NCBI RefSeq assembly: GCF_000621565.1
Contig: NZ_KK211307.1
Coordinates: 130,743 to 194,742 of the forward strand
DNA from: Butyrivibrio sp. LB2008
GTDB taxonomy: Bacteria; Bacillota; Clostridia; Lachnospirales; Lachnospiraceae
Direction of reading: 5' to 3'
Length of the DNA: 64,000 nt
Each line of letters starts with the position of its first letter. Within the stretch, counting starts at the first letter, position 1. The notes under the pieces are model-generated. The model worked only from the letters and a program-made list of their open reading frames with translations. It ran no database searches and was not told where the DNA came from. The position numbers were made by a program, and so were the translations under genes. Of the stretch, positions 16,003-25,478 are shown in pieces.

Positions 16003-16446
16003 TTAATTCTTCGCAGCATCCCCTTCAGTGTACTTCTCGTCGCAGTACTTGCAGCGGTATACTTCCTTTTTTTCGTCGGCGAGATAGAAGACCTGAGGAA
16101 GTCCCTGCTCGATGGATGAGATACATCTGGGGTTGTGGCAGCGGATGACGTTTGTGATCTCTTTGGGAAGAACGAGAGCACGCTTCTCGATGATCTTACC
16201 TGCCTTGATTACATTTACCGTGATGTTGTGATCGATAAATGCAAGGATATCGAGGTTAAGAGTATCGACATCGCATTCGACCTTTAAGATGTCTTTTTTG
16301 CCCATAACTTTACTCTTGGCATTCTTTATTATCGCTACCGTGGAATCGAGCTTATTGAGCCCCAAATGATTGTAAATCTGCATTCCTTTTCCGGCCTGGA
16401 TATGATCAAGTACGAAACCTTCTTCAATTTTTCCGATATTTAACAT
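16003..16446 (-). CDS. pyrI: Aspartate carbamoyltransferase regulatory subunit
   Basis: A 147-residue regulatory chain of ATCase, which binds nucleotide effectors and zinc. The N-terminal effector domain reads GFVLDHIQAGKGMQIYNHLGL. The C-terminal zinc domain has the four cysteines in CHNPRC and CKYC. It lies 27 bases after pyrB in the same orientation, so the two chains are made together as a holoenzyme, as in enterobacteria. Length is normal for the family. Confidence 0.93.
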   Translation of the reverse strand: MLNIGKIEEGFVLDHIQAGKGMQIYNHLGLNKLDSTVAIIKNAKSKVMGKKDILKVECDVDTLNLDILAFIDHNITVNVIKAGKIIEKRALVLPKEITNVIRCHNPRCISSIEQGLPQVFYLADEKKEVYRCKYCDEKYTEGDAAKN

Positions 16447-16473
16447 GTATAACCTCTTTCTGTTTTTTATATC

Positions 16474-17430
16474 TTAGAATTTTCTCAGTAACCCTTCGTT
16501 CATATGCGCATCTGTCATATTTAGAAGTGTAAGGATAAGAGCCATTCTTACATACAGTCCGTACTGAACCTGCTTAAAGTATGCGGCTCTTGGATCTTTG
16601 TCTATTTCAACGGCAATCTCATTTACTCTCGGAAGAGGATGAAGGATATGCATTTTCTCTTTTGCAAGAGTCATCTTGGCTTCATCGAGAATATAGAAAT
16701 TACGAAGTCTTATATAGTCTTCCTCGTTGAAGAAACGTTCCTTCTGAACACGTGTCATGTAGAGGAAATCGAGCTTTGGCATAACTTCTTCAAGCTTAAT
16801 GACTTCTTCGTATTTAATGCCTTTGTTGTTGAGCATTTCTGTGATGTAATCGGGAACACGAAGTTCCTTGGGAGAAACGAAGATAAAATTGATACCTTCA
16901 TATCTTGTAAGAGCATTTATTAAAGAATGGACTGTTCGACCGAATTTAAGGTCGCCACAAAGACCGATAGTGAAATCGCCTAATTTACCATGTAACGATC
17001 TGATCGTAAGAAGATCGGTAAGTGTCTGGGTAGGATGCTGATGACCACCGTCACCGGCGTTTATAACGGGAATTTCTGAGTTGGCAGCTGCTACCATCGG
17101 AGCGCCTTCCTTGGGATGACGCATGGCACATATGTCTGCGAAACAGGAGATAACACGAATTGTATCAGCAACACTTTCGCCCTTGGCTGCTGAAGAATTA
17201 CTTGCATCGGCAAAACCTAAACATTTGCCGCCGAGTCTTAACATTGCTGTCTCAAAGCTGAGTCTCGTTCTGGTGCTGGGTTCATAGAAACATGTAGCAA
17301 GAAGTTTGCCGTCACATTTGTGAGCGTAGGCTTCCATATTGTTCTCGATATCGTTTGCTACATCGAAAAGTGCCTCCAATTCAGCAACGCTGAAGTCGAG
17401 GGGGTTCATCATGTGTCGCATATTATTCAT
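16474..17430 (-). CDS. pyrB: Aspartate carbamoyltransferase catalytic subunit
   Basis: A 318-residue enzyme that joins carbamoyl phosphate and aspartate, the first committed step of pyrimidine synthesis. The carbamoyl-phosphate motif [16 protein letters not shown] is intact, as are [39 protein letters not shown] and the aspartate loop MTRVQKERF, with HPLPRVNEI near the end. It is the first gene of pyrBI. The 51-bp gap to the upstream gene shows no attenuator, so it may be cotranscribed with the propeller-like protein. Confidence 0.95.
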   Translation of the reverse strand: MNNMRHMMNPLDFSVAELEALFDVANDIENNMEAYAHKCDGKLLATCFYEPSTRTRLSFETAMLRLGGKCLGFADASNSSAAKGESVADTIRVISCFADICAMRHPKEGAPMVAAANSEIPVINAGDGGHQHPTQTLTDLLTIRSLHGKLGDFTIGLCGDLKFGRTVHSLINALTRYEGINFIFVSPKELRVPDYITEMLNNKGIKYEEVIKLEEVMPKLDFLYMTRVQKERFFNEEDYIRLRNFYILDEAKMTLAKEKMHILHPLPRVNEIAVEIDKDPRAAYFKQVQYGLYVRMALILTLLNMTDAHMNEGLLRKF

Positions 17431-17481
17431 ACCGTCTCCTCAAAAAATAAAAATACAAAACATTTAAAAACTATAAACAGA

Positions 17482-18489
17482 TCAATCGATCACTTCAAAA
17501 TAAGTTGCATTGGATGATCCATTCAATGGCATATGATACATCACATCATCCGATCCGTAAACCATAAAATAAACATACTGTGATGACAGATTTATATTGT
17601 TTACGATGCCGCTAAAAAGCACTGTTGTGCCTGATCCGTCAAGGTTACATTTTTTTAGACAAGGATTGCTCGGATCGGAAAATGCGTAGTAAATTGAGTT
17701 ATCATTCATGGCATAACAGTCGAGTCTCTCATCGATTATTTCCTGTTGTTCACCTGTTATAAGATTGGTGCGCCACAAATTATAATTGTCGTCTCCGTTC
17801 ATGTAATAAATATATTCGCCCTGAATAACGGGATAGAAGTAGTTTCCTTCAAGAAATGTGGCATTTCCACCGTTTTCGGAAGCCTGCATAACGTGAATGT
17901 TGTGATCTTGCGTCACACCTGTGTAATAGATATTGCCGTTGTAGTAGCATACGGGAGAGATTTTCTCAGGAGCAACCAGGGAACGACCTTTCTGATCAAC
18001 TCTGATCTTTTCAAGTGAACCGCCGTTTGTGTTGACCTGAAAATACAGATATTCTCCGCATAGCTGTACTTCACCGCAGAAGTCTCTCAAAAGACAGGTC
18101 TGGTTTCTTCCGTTTGCTTTACATCTATAGATGCCGTACTGATTGGTTACGGTTCCAAAACCTTTGATATTAGCGGATTTTTTGGTCGAATCCATATAGA
18201 AGTAGAGAAAACCGTTTGCTCCGTTAATATATTTGACACCCATGCTGGTGAGTCGCTTTGGATTGGCTTCATTGGGATCCATTGAATAAAGACAATTATT
18301 ATCACTTGGATTGGAAAAAAAGACCTTGCCGTCCATTTCAAAGACAAGACCGGAATTGTGAAGGTTGCTTGCCGTATTGCCTTGATCTGATGGGAACATA
18401 GGTATATGCTGTTCTCTAATGTGGGCAGCAACAACAAATGCTATGATCAGAGTAATAATCGCGAAGGTAACCGCAGTTCGTTTGGTCAT
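17482..18489 (-). CDS. Membrane-anchored DUF5050-like propeller protein
   Basis: A 335-residue protein with an N-terminal membrane anchor or signal (TAVTFAIITLIIAFVVAAHI). The rest is built from repeats of the type VFFSNPSDNNCLYSMDPNEA, GIYRCKANGRNQTCLL and LWRTNLITGEQQEI, where Tyr-rich strands alternate with 'node' turns. This fits DUF5050-type beta-propeller proteins, probably outside the cell. The second ATG (18489) is preferred, with AGAGG seven bases upstream; an ATG at 18507 is also in frame. Function unknown. It is divergent from pheA and lies upstream of pyrBI. Confidence 0.7.
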   Translation of the reverse strand: MTKRTAVTFAIITLIIAFVVAAHIREQHIPMFPSDQGNTASNLHNSGLVFEMDGKVFFSNPSDNNCLYSMDPNEANPKRLTSMGVKYINGANGFLYFYMDSTKKSANIKGFGTVTNQYGIYRCKANGRNQTCLLRDFCGEVQLCGEYLYFQVNTNGGSLEKIRVDQKGRSLVAPEKISPVCYYNGNIYYTGVTQDHNIHVMQASENGGNATFLEGNYFYPVIQGEYIYYMNGDDNYNLWRTNLITGEQQEIIDERLDCYAMNDNSIYYAFSDPSNPCLKKCNLDGSGTTVLFSGIVNNINLSSQYVYFMVYGSDDVMYHMPLNGSSNATYFEVID

Positions 18490-18607
18490 TTGTCTACCTC
18501 TTTCCATGCTTCAGTTATATTTATTATAGGCGTGTTATTTCTTGCTATCAAGAAGCATTTGTTCTAAAATTCTATTAGATTTAGTACTAGGAGGAATGCG
18601 CGAATTT

Positions 18608-19735
18608 ATGGATCTGAAAGATTTAAGAAGCGAGATTGATGTCATAGACAGGCAGATTGTTGAGCTTTACGAAAAGAGAATGGAAGTGGCATCGCAGGTC
18701 GCTGATTATAAAATATCGGTTGGAAAAAAGGTTTTTGACAAGCAGAGAGAGGACGAGAAACTTAAGGCAGTTAAGGCACTTGCACATTCTGATTTTAACA
18801 GAACGGGCATTGAAGAGCTTTTTTCACAGCTGATGTCGATGAGCAGAAAGTTGCAGTATCAGAAACTTTCAGAAAAAGGTGCTTCGGGTAATCTTCCTTT
18901 TATAGAAAAGGACGGTATAGATAAGAAAAATTCAAGAGTATGCTTCCAGGGAGCGGCAGGCTCATATTCCGAAGAAGCAATGAAGAAGTTCTTTGGCGAA
19001 GAAGTAAACAGTACAGCGGTTGAGACATTTAGGGATGCGATGGCTCTTTTGGAAGAGGGAAGTGTTGACTATGCGGTTCTTCCTATTGAGAATTCAACGG
19101 CGGGAATCGTTAGTGAGATATACGATCTTCTTGCGGAATATGAACATTACATTGTAGGAGAGCAGATAATAGAGATAAAGCATTGTCTTTTGGGCGTGCC
19201 CGGAGCGAAGCTTGAAGATATCAGGACAGTTTACGCTCATCCCCAGGCTCTTATGCAGAGTGCCAAGTTCCTTTCGGACAACAGCAGCATTCAGCAGATA
19301 GGTATGAAGAACAATGCATTTGCAGCCAAGAAAGTTGCCGAGGAGAAAGATAAGTCCCAGGCTGCGATCGCAAGTGCAGGAGCTGCGGAAGTTTACGGAC
19401 TTGAGGTGATAAAAGAAGGGATAAATCAGGCGGATTCCAATTCGACAAGATTTATCATAGTAACAAACCAGAAAGTATTTTTGAAGGATGCGAAAAAGAT
19501 AAGCCTGTGCATGGAAATTCCGCATGAGGCAGGAGCTCTTTATCATATCATGTCACATTTTATATATAACAATCTCAATATGACCAAGATAGAATCAAGA
19601 CCTATCGAGGACAGGAATTGGGAGTACAGATTCTTTATTGACTTCGATGGAAATCTCGGAGACAGTGCAGTTAAGAACGCTCTTCGCGGACTTCGCGAGG
19701 AAGCCAAAATGCTCAGAATACTCGGTAATTACTGA
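18608..19735 (+). CDS. pheA: Bifunctional chorismate mutase/prephenate dehydratase (P-protein)
   Basis: A three-domain enzyme of phenylalanine synthesis, 376 residues from this start. Residues 1-85 are an AroQ chorismate mutase (LRSEIDVIDRQIVELYEKRM). The prephenate dehydratase domain follows with FQGAAGSYSEEAMKKFFG, PIENSTAGIVSEIYDLL and the catalytic NSTRF motif. The C-terminal ACT domain contains IPHEAGALYHIMSHF and ESRPIEDRNWEYRFFID, the Phe-binding feedback region. AGGAGG at 18589 is 13 bases before the ATG at 18608 and only one before the ATG at 18596, so the start is uncertain; either gives a full enzyme. No T-box or leader peptide is visible upstream. Confidence 0.92.
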   Translation: MDLKDLRSEIDVIDRQIVELYEKRMEVASQVADYKISVGKKVFDKQREDEKLKAVKALAHSDFNRTGIEELFSQLMSMSRKLQYQKLSEKGASGNLPFIEKDGIDKKNSRVCFQGAAGSYSEEAMKKFFGEEVNSTAVETFRDAMALLEEGSVDYAVLPIENSTAGIVSEIYDLLAEYEHYIVGEQIIEIKHCLLGVPGAKLEDIRTVYAHPQALMQSAKFLSDNSSIQQIGMKNNAFAAKKVAEEKDKSQAAIASAGAAEVYGLEVIKEGINQADSNSTRFIIVTNQKVFLKDAKKISLCMEIPHEAGALYHIMSHFIYNNLNMTKIESRPIEDRNWEYRFFIDFDGNLGDSAVKNALRGLREEAKMLRILGNY

Positions 19736-19771
19736 TTGTAATACAGAATTAAACTATGAGGGGTTTAACTT

Positions 19772-21319
19772 ATGACGGGTGAAGTATTTGCTGCGATTGA
19801 CGTTGGTTCCTATGAGATATCGCTAAAGATTTTTGAACTGTCCATGAAGAATGGCGTAAGGGAGCTTGATCACGTGCGCCACCGCATGGATATTGGAAGT
19901 GAGACTTATGCTACGGGTAGGATATCCAGTTATCACGTGGATGAGATGATACGTATTTTGTCCGAGTTTAAAAAGATAATGAAGGAGTACGGTGTAACTC
20001 ATTATCAGGCCTATGGAACGAGTGCGATAAGAGAGACCAAGGATATAGCCATTGTTCGCGACCTTATCGAGAACAGAACGGGCATACATATCGATGTTCT
20101 CAGTAATTCGGAACAGCGTTTCATAGATTACAAATCTATCGCTCTTAAATACGATCAGTTTGAAGAGGTAATCTCTAAGCCGACAGCAATCGCTGATATC
20201 GGCGGCGGAAGCATACAGATATCTCTTTTTGAAAAAGACACACTTGTTGTTACCCAGAATCTTATGACAGGTGTTCTTCGTCTGCATACAACCATGGAGC
20301 AGGTGCATGCATCAAGGCTTAAGTATGCGGAACTCGTCACGGAGCTTATCAATTCAAGGCTTTCCGTCTTTAGCAAGATGCATCTTAAGGACAAAAAAGT
20401 CGAGAATCTTATTATTATTGATGATTATGTTTCTCCCATAATGCAAAAGCTTAATCTCGGATCGGAGAGAGGCGGCTATGCGACATCGGAAGAATATCGG
20501 AAGTTTTTTAAGAAGTCATATAAAAAGAGCGATCTTGAACTTGCCAAGAAATTAAATATTCCCGAGGAGAATGTTCCTCTTTTCCACGTGGCCGGAGCTC
20601 TGGTCAAGTGTATTCTTGATGTGACCAATGCGGAGAATCTGTGGGCACCGGGAATCACGCTTTGTGACGGTATCGCTTACGAGTACGCTGAAAAGAAGAA
20701 CTACATAAAGTCTCCTCATGATTTCGAGCAGGATATCATTGCATGTGCACAGAATATTTCCAAGAGATATATGGGAAGCAGATCGAGAAGAGAAACGCTT
20801 CAGAAGATAGCACTTACCATATTTGACAGCACCAAGGAACTTCATGGTCTGGGCGGCAGGGAGAGACTTCTTTTACAGATCGCTACGATACTTCATGATT
20901 GCGGCAAGTATATTAGCCTTGTATATCTAGGTGATTGCTCCTATAACATAATAATGTCGACGGAGATCATCGGTCTTTCACATGTTGAGAGGGCTATTGT
21001 TGCTAACGTTGTCAGGTTTAATCATGAGAACTTTGAATATTACAGTAGTGAGAGCAGGTTCTTTGACGGGCTTTCAAGGGAAGATTACCTTAGAATAGCC
21101 AAGCTAACGGCAATCATGCGAGCTGCGAACGGACTTGACAGAACGCACAAGCAAAAGTTCAAGGACGTTACGGTTGAGCTAAAAGAGAGAGAACTTATTA
21201 TAAATGTAGATACTACGGCGGATATTACGCTTGAAAAAGGTCTTTTTACAAACAGAGCGGGATTTTTTGAAGAAGTGTTCGGAGTAAAGCCTGTGATAAG
21301 GCAGAAGAAGATGTTATGA
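19772..21319 (+). CDS. ppx: Ppx/GppA family exopolyphosphatase with HD domain
   Basis: A 515-residue protein. The N-terminal actin-like fold has phosphate loops AAIDVGSYEISLKIFEL and ADIGGGSIQISLFEK with the catalytic Glu region YGTSAIRETKD. The C-terminal half is an HD-type helical domain (LQIATILHDCGKYISL). The family degrades polyphosphate or converts pppGpp to ppGpp; the partner ppk1 gene 28 bases downstream favours polyphosphate turnover. The N-terminal glycine-rich loop has Tyr-Glu where many members have Ser-Asn (DVGSnS). Start ATG is preceded by GAGGGG. Confidence 0.88.
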   Translation: MTGEVFAAIDVGSYEISLKIFELSMKNGVRELDHVRHRMDIGSETYATGRISSYHVDEMIRILSEFKKIMKEYGVTHYQAYGTSAIRETKDIAIVRDLIENRTGIHIDVLSNSEQRFIDYKSIALKYDQFEEVISKPTAIADIGGGSIQISLFEKDTLVVTQNLMTGVLRLHTTMEQVHASRLKYAELVTELINSRLSVFSKMHLKDKKVENLIIIDDYVSPIMQKLNLGSERGGYATSEEYRKFFKKSYKKSDLELAKKLNIPEENVPLFHVAGALVKCILDVTNAENLWAPGITLCDGIAYEYAEKKNYIKSPHDFEQDIIACAQNISKRYMGSRSRRETLQKIALTIFDSTKELHGLGGRERLLLQIATILHDCGKYISLVYLGDCSYNIIMSTEIIGLSHVERAIVANVVRFNHENFEYYSSESRFFDGLSREDYLRIAKLTAIMRAANGLDRTHKQKFKDVTVELKERELIINVDTTADITLEKGLFTNRAGFFEEVFGVKPVIRQKKML

Positions 21320-21347
21320 GACATTCTTAGATTATGAGAGGGATATT

Positions 21348-23507
21348 ATGACAAAGAACAAAACTTCGTTTGGTAAGCGTATTAATGTTGAAGATTCCAA
21401 ATATTATACAAACAGGGAACTTAGCTGGATACAGTTTAATGAAAGAGTTCTTTCGGAGGCGGAGGATGAGTCCAATCCAATCCTGGAGAGAGTTAAGTTT
21501 CTTAGCATTTCAGCAAGCAATCTTGATGAGTTTTTTATGGTGCGCGTTGCTTCTTTAAAAGACATGATCAATGCGGAGTACAAAAAGCTCGATATTGCCG
21601 GAATGACTGCTGCTAAGCAGCTTGAGGCTGTACTTGATAAGCTTCACGATTTTACAAAGCATCAGTATGCGGTCTATAATGAGAATCTTTTGCCTCTCCT
21701 TGTGCAGAACGGCTTTATGATCTGCGATATAGGAGAACTTAAGGGAAAAGAGCTTGATTATGCGGAGAGATATTTCGATGAGGTTGTATTTCCCGTTCTG
21801 ACGCCTATGGCGGTTGATTCGTCCAGACCTTTTCCTCTTATAAGGAATAAGACGCTCAATATCGGGGCGCTCCTTAAGAAGAAAGAGGGAAAAGATGATG
21901 TTGATTTTGCGACTGTTCAGGTGCCTGATGTTCTTCCGAGATTCCTTCACATTCCGGGAGATGGCGGGAACAAGTCAGGCAAGTTTGTCTTTCTTGAAGA
22001 CCTGATAATGCATAATGTAGACAAGCTATATCTTAATTATGATGTGATAGTAAGTGCGCCTTACAGGGTTGAGAGAAATGCCGACCTTTCAATTGACGAG
22101 GATGAGGCGGAAGATCTTTTAAAAGAGATCGAGAAGCAGATTAAGAAACGTCAGTGGGGACAGGCGATAAGGCTTGAGGTTTCGGCTGATATAGACGCCA
22201 AGCTCTTAAATTTCATATCAAAAGAACTTGATGTCGATGATAATGAGATCTTTAAGGTGAACGGGCCTCTGGATCTTACTTTTTTGATGAAGCTGTATAA
22301 GCGTGAGGGATTCGATCATCTGAAAGAGCATGGATACAGACCTCCGAGCGCTGTGCCCGCATTTATCGGAGCAAAAGATATCTTCAGCGTTATAAGTAAC
22401 GGCGATGTTCTTATGCACCATCCTTATGAGACATTTGAGAATGTCGTAAAGTTTGTCGAAGAGGCTGCGGTTGATCCGGGAGTTCTTGCGATAAAGCAGA
22501 CTCTTTACAGAGTAAGCGGCAATTCGCCCATTATCGCTGCGCTTGCAAAGGCAGCGGATAACGGCAAGCAGGTAACTGTTCTTGTTGAGCTTAAGGCGAG
22601 ATTTGATGAAGAGAATAATATCGTATGGGCGAAGATGCTTGAGAAAGCGGGATGCCATGTAATATACGGTCTCGTTGGTCTTAAGACACACTGCAAGATT
22701 ACTCTTGTTGTCCGCAAGGAAGAGGACGGCATAAAGAGATATGTTCATCTTGCGACAGGAAACTATAACGATTCGACGGCAAAACAATATACCGATATAG
22801 GGCTTTTTACTTGTGCGCCCGCATTTGGTGAGGATGCGACCGCGGTATTTAATATGCTTTCGGGATATTCCGAGCCGCTTGGCTGGAATAAGCTGTCTCT
22901 TGCGCCTTTGTGGCTTAAGGACAGGATAATAGACCTTATCAGAAGGGAAAAAGAGCATGCTCTCAAGGGAGAGCCTGCAAGGATCGTTGCAAAGATGAAT
23001 GCGATCTGTCACAAAGAGGTTATCGCGGAGCTTTATCTTGCGAGCTGTGCAGGCGTTAAGATCGATCTTATCGTAAGAGGAATCTGCTGCCTGAAAACCG
23101 GAATAAAAGGCGTTTCCGAGAATATAACCGTAAGATCTATTGTCGGTAATTTCCTTGAGCACAGCAGGATTTTCTGTTTTGAGAACGGAGGCAGCAGGGA
23201 GATCTATGCAAGCAGTGCGGACTGGATGCCGAGAAACCTTGAGAGGCGTGTGGAGATTCTTTTTCCTATTGAAAATGACGAACTTAAGAAAAATGTATGG
23301 CATATACTTGATCTTGAGCTCAGGGATACGGAGAAAGCGCATATCATGAATGACAAGGGAGAGTATGTCAAACCTGTTATTTCGGATGATACGCCGAGGA
23401 TAAACTCGCAGAAGATAATGTGTGATGAGGCATATGAGAGGGCAAGAACCGTCAATGACCGCAACACAAGGATCTTTATTCCCGAGATGAATCCTAATAT
23501 AAAATGA
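21348..23507 (+). CDS. ppk1: Polyphosphate kinase 1
   Basis: A 719-residue enzyme that reversibly makes polyphosphate from ATP. The N-terminal domain begins with TNRELSWIQFNERVLSEAED. The first catalytic half has the His motif GLVGLKTHCKITLVVRKE, where the phosphorylated histidine lies, and YVHLATGNYNDSTAKQYTDI. The second half contains VDLIVRGICCLKTG-type sequence (here IDLIVRGICCLKTG) and HSRIFCFENGG with the second histidine. Full length for the family. It is cotranscribed with the ppx-type gene. Confidence 0.95.
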   Translation: MTKNKTSFGKRINVEDSKYYTNRELSWIQFNERVLSEAEDESNPILERVKFLSISASNLDEFFMVRVASLKDMINAEYKKLDIAGMTAAKQLEAVLDKLHDFTKHQYAVYNENLLPLLVQNGFMICDIGELKGKELDYAERYFDEVVFPVLTPMAVDSSRPFPLIRNKTLNIGALLKKKEGKDDVDFATVQVPDVLPRFLHIPGDGGNKSGKFVFLEDLIMHNVDKLYLNYDVIVSAPYRVERNADLSIDEDEAEDLLKEIEKQIKKRQWGQAIRLEVSADIDAKLLNFISKELDVDDNEIFKVNGPLDLTFLMKLYKREGFDHLKEHGYRPPSAVPAFIGAKDIFSVISNGDVLMHHPYETFENVVKFVEEAAVDPGVLAIKQTLYRVSGNSPIIAALAKAADNGKQVTVLVELKARFDEENNIVWAKMLEKAGCHVIYGLVGLKTHCKITLVVRKEEDGIKRYVHLATGNYNDSTAKQYTDIGLFTCAPAFGEDATAVFNMLSGYSEPLGWNKLSLAPLWLKDRIIDLIRREKEHALKGEPARIVAKMNAICHKEVIAELYLASCAGVKIDLIVRGICCLKTGIKGVSENITVRSIVGNFLEHSRIFCFENGGSREIYASSADWMPRNLERRVEILFPIENDELKKNVWHILDLELRDTEKAHIMNDKGEYVKPVISDDTPRINSQKIMCDEAYERARTVNDRNTRIFIPEMNPNIK

Positions 23508-23567
23508 TAAGAATTGAATAAAAAGTGAAAAATGTACTATTGTAAAGGAGTAGTTAGAGGTAATAAG

Positions 23568-24143
23568 ATGAGATATATACTGGCATCGGGGTCACCCAGA
23601 CGCAAAGAGCTTTTGGGAAAGGTGATCGACAACTATGAAATTCTCATTCCTGAGGGAGAAGAGATCGCTGACTCAAAGGAACCCGACAAGATTGTTATGG
23701 AGCTTTCATTCCGAAAAGCTTCAGAGATTTTTCATAAAATTTTAACGGAAGACGTGGTTGTAATAGGCGCTGACACAGTCGTATCATATAATCAGAAAGT
23801 GCTCGGGAAACCTTCTGATAAGAAAGATGCGAAGGATATGATCGGGCAGCTTCAGGGAAATACACATCAAGTATATACAGGGGTGACTTTGTTTTTCAGA
23901 AAAGACGGAAAAGAAGATCACGTAACATTCTGCGAAGAAACTAATGTGGATGTCGTGAAAATGACTGATGAAGAGATTGACGCTTATGTTGCAACAAACG
24001 AACCTGACGACAAAGCGGGTGCCTATGGGGTACAAGGCTTATTTGCCCGCTATATCAGCGGTATCAAGGGTGATTATTATAATGTCGTAGGTTTGCCTGT
24101 GGCAAGACTCTACACAGAGATGAAAGGGAAAGATTTGTTGTAA
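23568..24143 (+). CDS. maf: Maf-like nucleotide pyrophosphatase
   Basis: A 191-residue enzyme of the Maf/HAM1 superfamily, which hydrolyses dTTP, UTP or modified nucleotides and is tied to cell-division control. It has the N-terminal LASGSPRRKELLG, the catalytic VIGADTVVSYNQKVLGKP and DEPDDKAGAYGVQG-type motif (here NEPDDKAGAYGVQG) followed by FARYISGIKGDYYNVVGLP. The ATG at 23568 fits the family N-terminus and has AGAGG upstream; an in-frame ATG at 23532 would add 12 unlikely residues. Confidence 0.92.
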   Translation: MRYILASGSPRRKELLGKVIDNYEILIPEGEEIADSKEPDKIVMELSFRKASEIFHKILTEDVVVIGADTVVSYNQKVLGKPSDKKDAKDMIGQLQGNTHQVYTGVTLFFRKDGKEDHVTFCEETNVDVVKMTDEEIDAYVATNEPDDKAGAYGVQGLFARYISGIKGDYYNVVGLPVARLYTEMKGKDLL

Positions 24144-24158
24144 TTTGGAGGTTTTTGT

Positions 24159-24413
24159 ATGCACGAGTATGATGAAGCAGTATTAAGATGTTTTTTGGAG
24201 AATCAGGGACAGTTATTTCCTGAGGATGTAGCAGAAAACATGGAAGAAGCAGAAGCTTTTTTGGAGGATTCGATGGCAGTAGTTGTTGACAGTCCCGAAG
24301 AAGTTGAGGAGTACTTTGAGGAATCGGGTGTTGACACTGAAGGAAGCAATGTGCTTGAAGCTGATGAGGTTTTTGATATAGGTGACGGAAGATATTTGAT
24401 TGTAGAAGCATAA
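24159..24413 (+). CDS. Small acidic conserved-type protein
   Basis: An 84-residue, strongly acidic protein of unrecognised family. It has one Cys and no membrane segment. The sequence is rich in Glu and Asp (ENMEEAEAFLEDSM, SPEEVEEYFEESGVD) and ends in DIGDGRYLIVEA. It starts 16 bases after maf with TTGGAGG upstream and ends 17 bases before the HAD gene, so it is a real member of this operon. No function is proposed. Confidence 0.7.
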   Translation: MHEYDEAVLRCFLENQGQLFPEDVAENMEEAEAFLEDSMAVVVDSPEEVEEYFEESGVDTEGSNVLEADEVFDIGDGRYLIVEA

Positions 24414-24429
24414 TATAAGGAGCTTTTTT

Positions 24430-25251
24430 GTGAAGAGAACAGATAGAAAAATTTTTTTCTTTGACCTGGACGGCACTCTTCTTACAAGTAAAAAAGATAT
24501 TTCACCAAAGACGATGGATGCCCTTAAGAAGTTCACGCAAGCCGGTAATTATTTTTGTATAAATACCGGCAGGGCGATAGATAGTGCAAAAGCTGTCTAT
24601 CGCGGATTGGAGCTGAACTTTAAGGGCTCTTTTTTATGTGGTTGTAATGGTGCTGAGATTTACAGTGTTGATGAAGATGAATATGTTTACAGGACGGGCG
24701 TTCCGCTTGAACTTGTGCCTATTATCATGGATATTGCAAATAAGTATGATATGCACTGTCATACTTACAATGACACTCATATAGTCAGTTCAATGAACGG
24801 AGAGTGTATGGAATATTACAGAAGGGTAATTAAGACGCCTCTTCTTATTACAGATGATGTGGTAAAAGAGCTGACATCCCCTCCGCCAAAGATGATAGCG
24901 ATAGAGCTTCATGATACGTCGAAGCAGGAGAAATTCTATAAGGCGCTTGAAGATGCTGTGGGAGATAAGATCACTCTTTTGTATTCTAATCCGTATTATC
25001 TTGAGATTTTTCCAAAAGAAGCGGGAAAGGGCAATGCTGTTAAGAGGCTTGCGGAGATACTTGGAATACCGGTAGAAAATACCTATGCTGCAGGGGACCA
25101 GGAGAATGATATTTCCATGCTCGAGGCGGCAGGTGTTGGAGTTGCGATGCTCAATGCGACCGATGCGGTGAAAAGAGTTTGCGATATTGTGACAGATGAA
25201 GATAACGATCATGATGGACTTGCGGATGTAATTCTGAGAGCGATCCGGTAA
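24430..25251 (+). CDS. Cof-type HAD-IIB phosphatase
   Basis: A 273-residue hydrolase of the Cof/YidA class acting on sugar phosphates or cofactors such as FMN or PLP. Motif I reads FFFDLDGTLLTSKKDIS, motif II FCINTGR, motif III Lys is in FPKEAGKGNAVKRL, and motif IV is AAGDQENDISMLEAAGVGVAM. The type IIB cap lies between. It starts with GTG at 24430, with AAGGAG upstream. Probably the last gene of the pheA-ppx-ppk-maf operon. Confidence 0.88.
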   Translation: MKRTDRKIFFFDLDGTLLTSKKDISPKTMDALKKFTQAGNYFCINTGRAIDSAKAVYRGLELNFKGSFLCGCNGAEIYSVDEDEYVYRTGVPLELVPIIMDIANKYDMHCHTYNDTHIVSSMNGECMEYYRRVIKTPLLITDDVVKELTSPPPKMIAIELHDTSKQEKFYKALEDAVGDKITLLYSNPYYLEIFPKEAGKGNAVKRLAEILGIPVENTYAAGDQENDISMLEAAGVGVAMLNATDAVKRVCDIVTDEDNDHDGLADVILRAIR

Positions 25252-25478
25252 TCGCGAGGTTGTAACAACGATACTTAAAAACGAAAAAAAATAACGATAA
25301 AATAGGACGGTTTTTGTAAGAAAAAATCAGTATTTATCGCGATTGGCTTGAGTTCTGGGATTGCACTTGAAATGTGATAAAACGACTTAAAATATTTTAA
25401 AAAACATTTATATGTGCTATTGTTTTGTACAAAATAATATGCTATTGTATTTTTCCGTAAAAGGATAGGAGGCATGTT

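Noticed and set aside
18500-18607. T-box or leader-peptide attenuator upstream of pheA
   Set aside because: The gap to the divergent gene is short and lacks the T-box core, a Phe-rich leader and a terminator/antiterminator pair.
22218-23342. A 374-codon open frame on the minus strand inside ppk1
   Set aside because: It is antisense to a clear full-length polyphosphate kinase, has no ribosome site and no recognisable domain; a shadow of codon bias.
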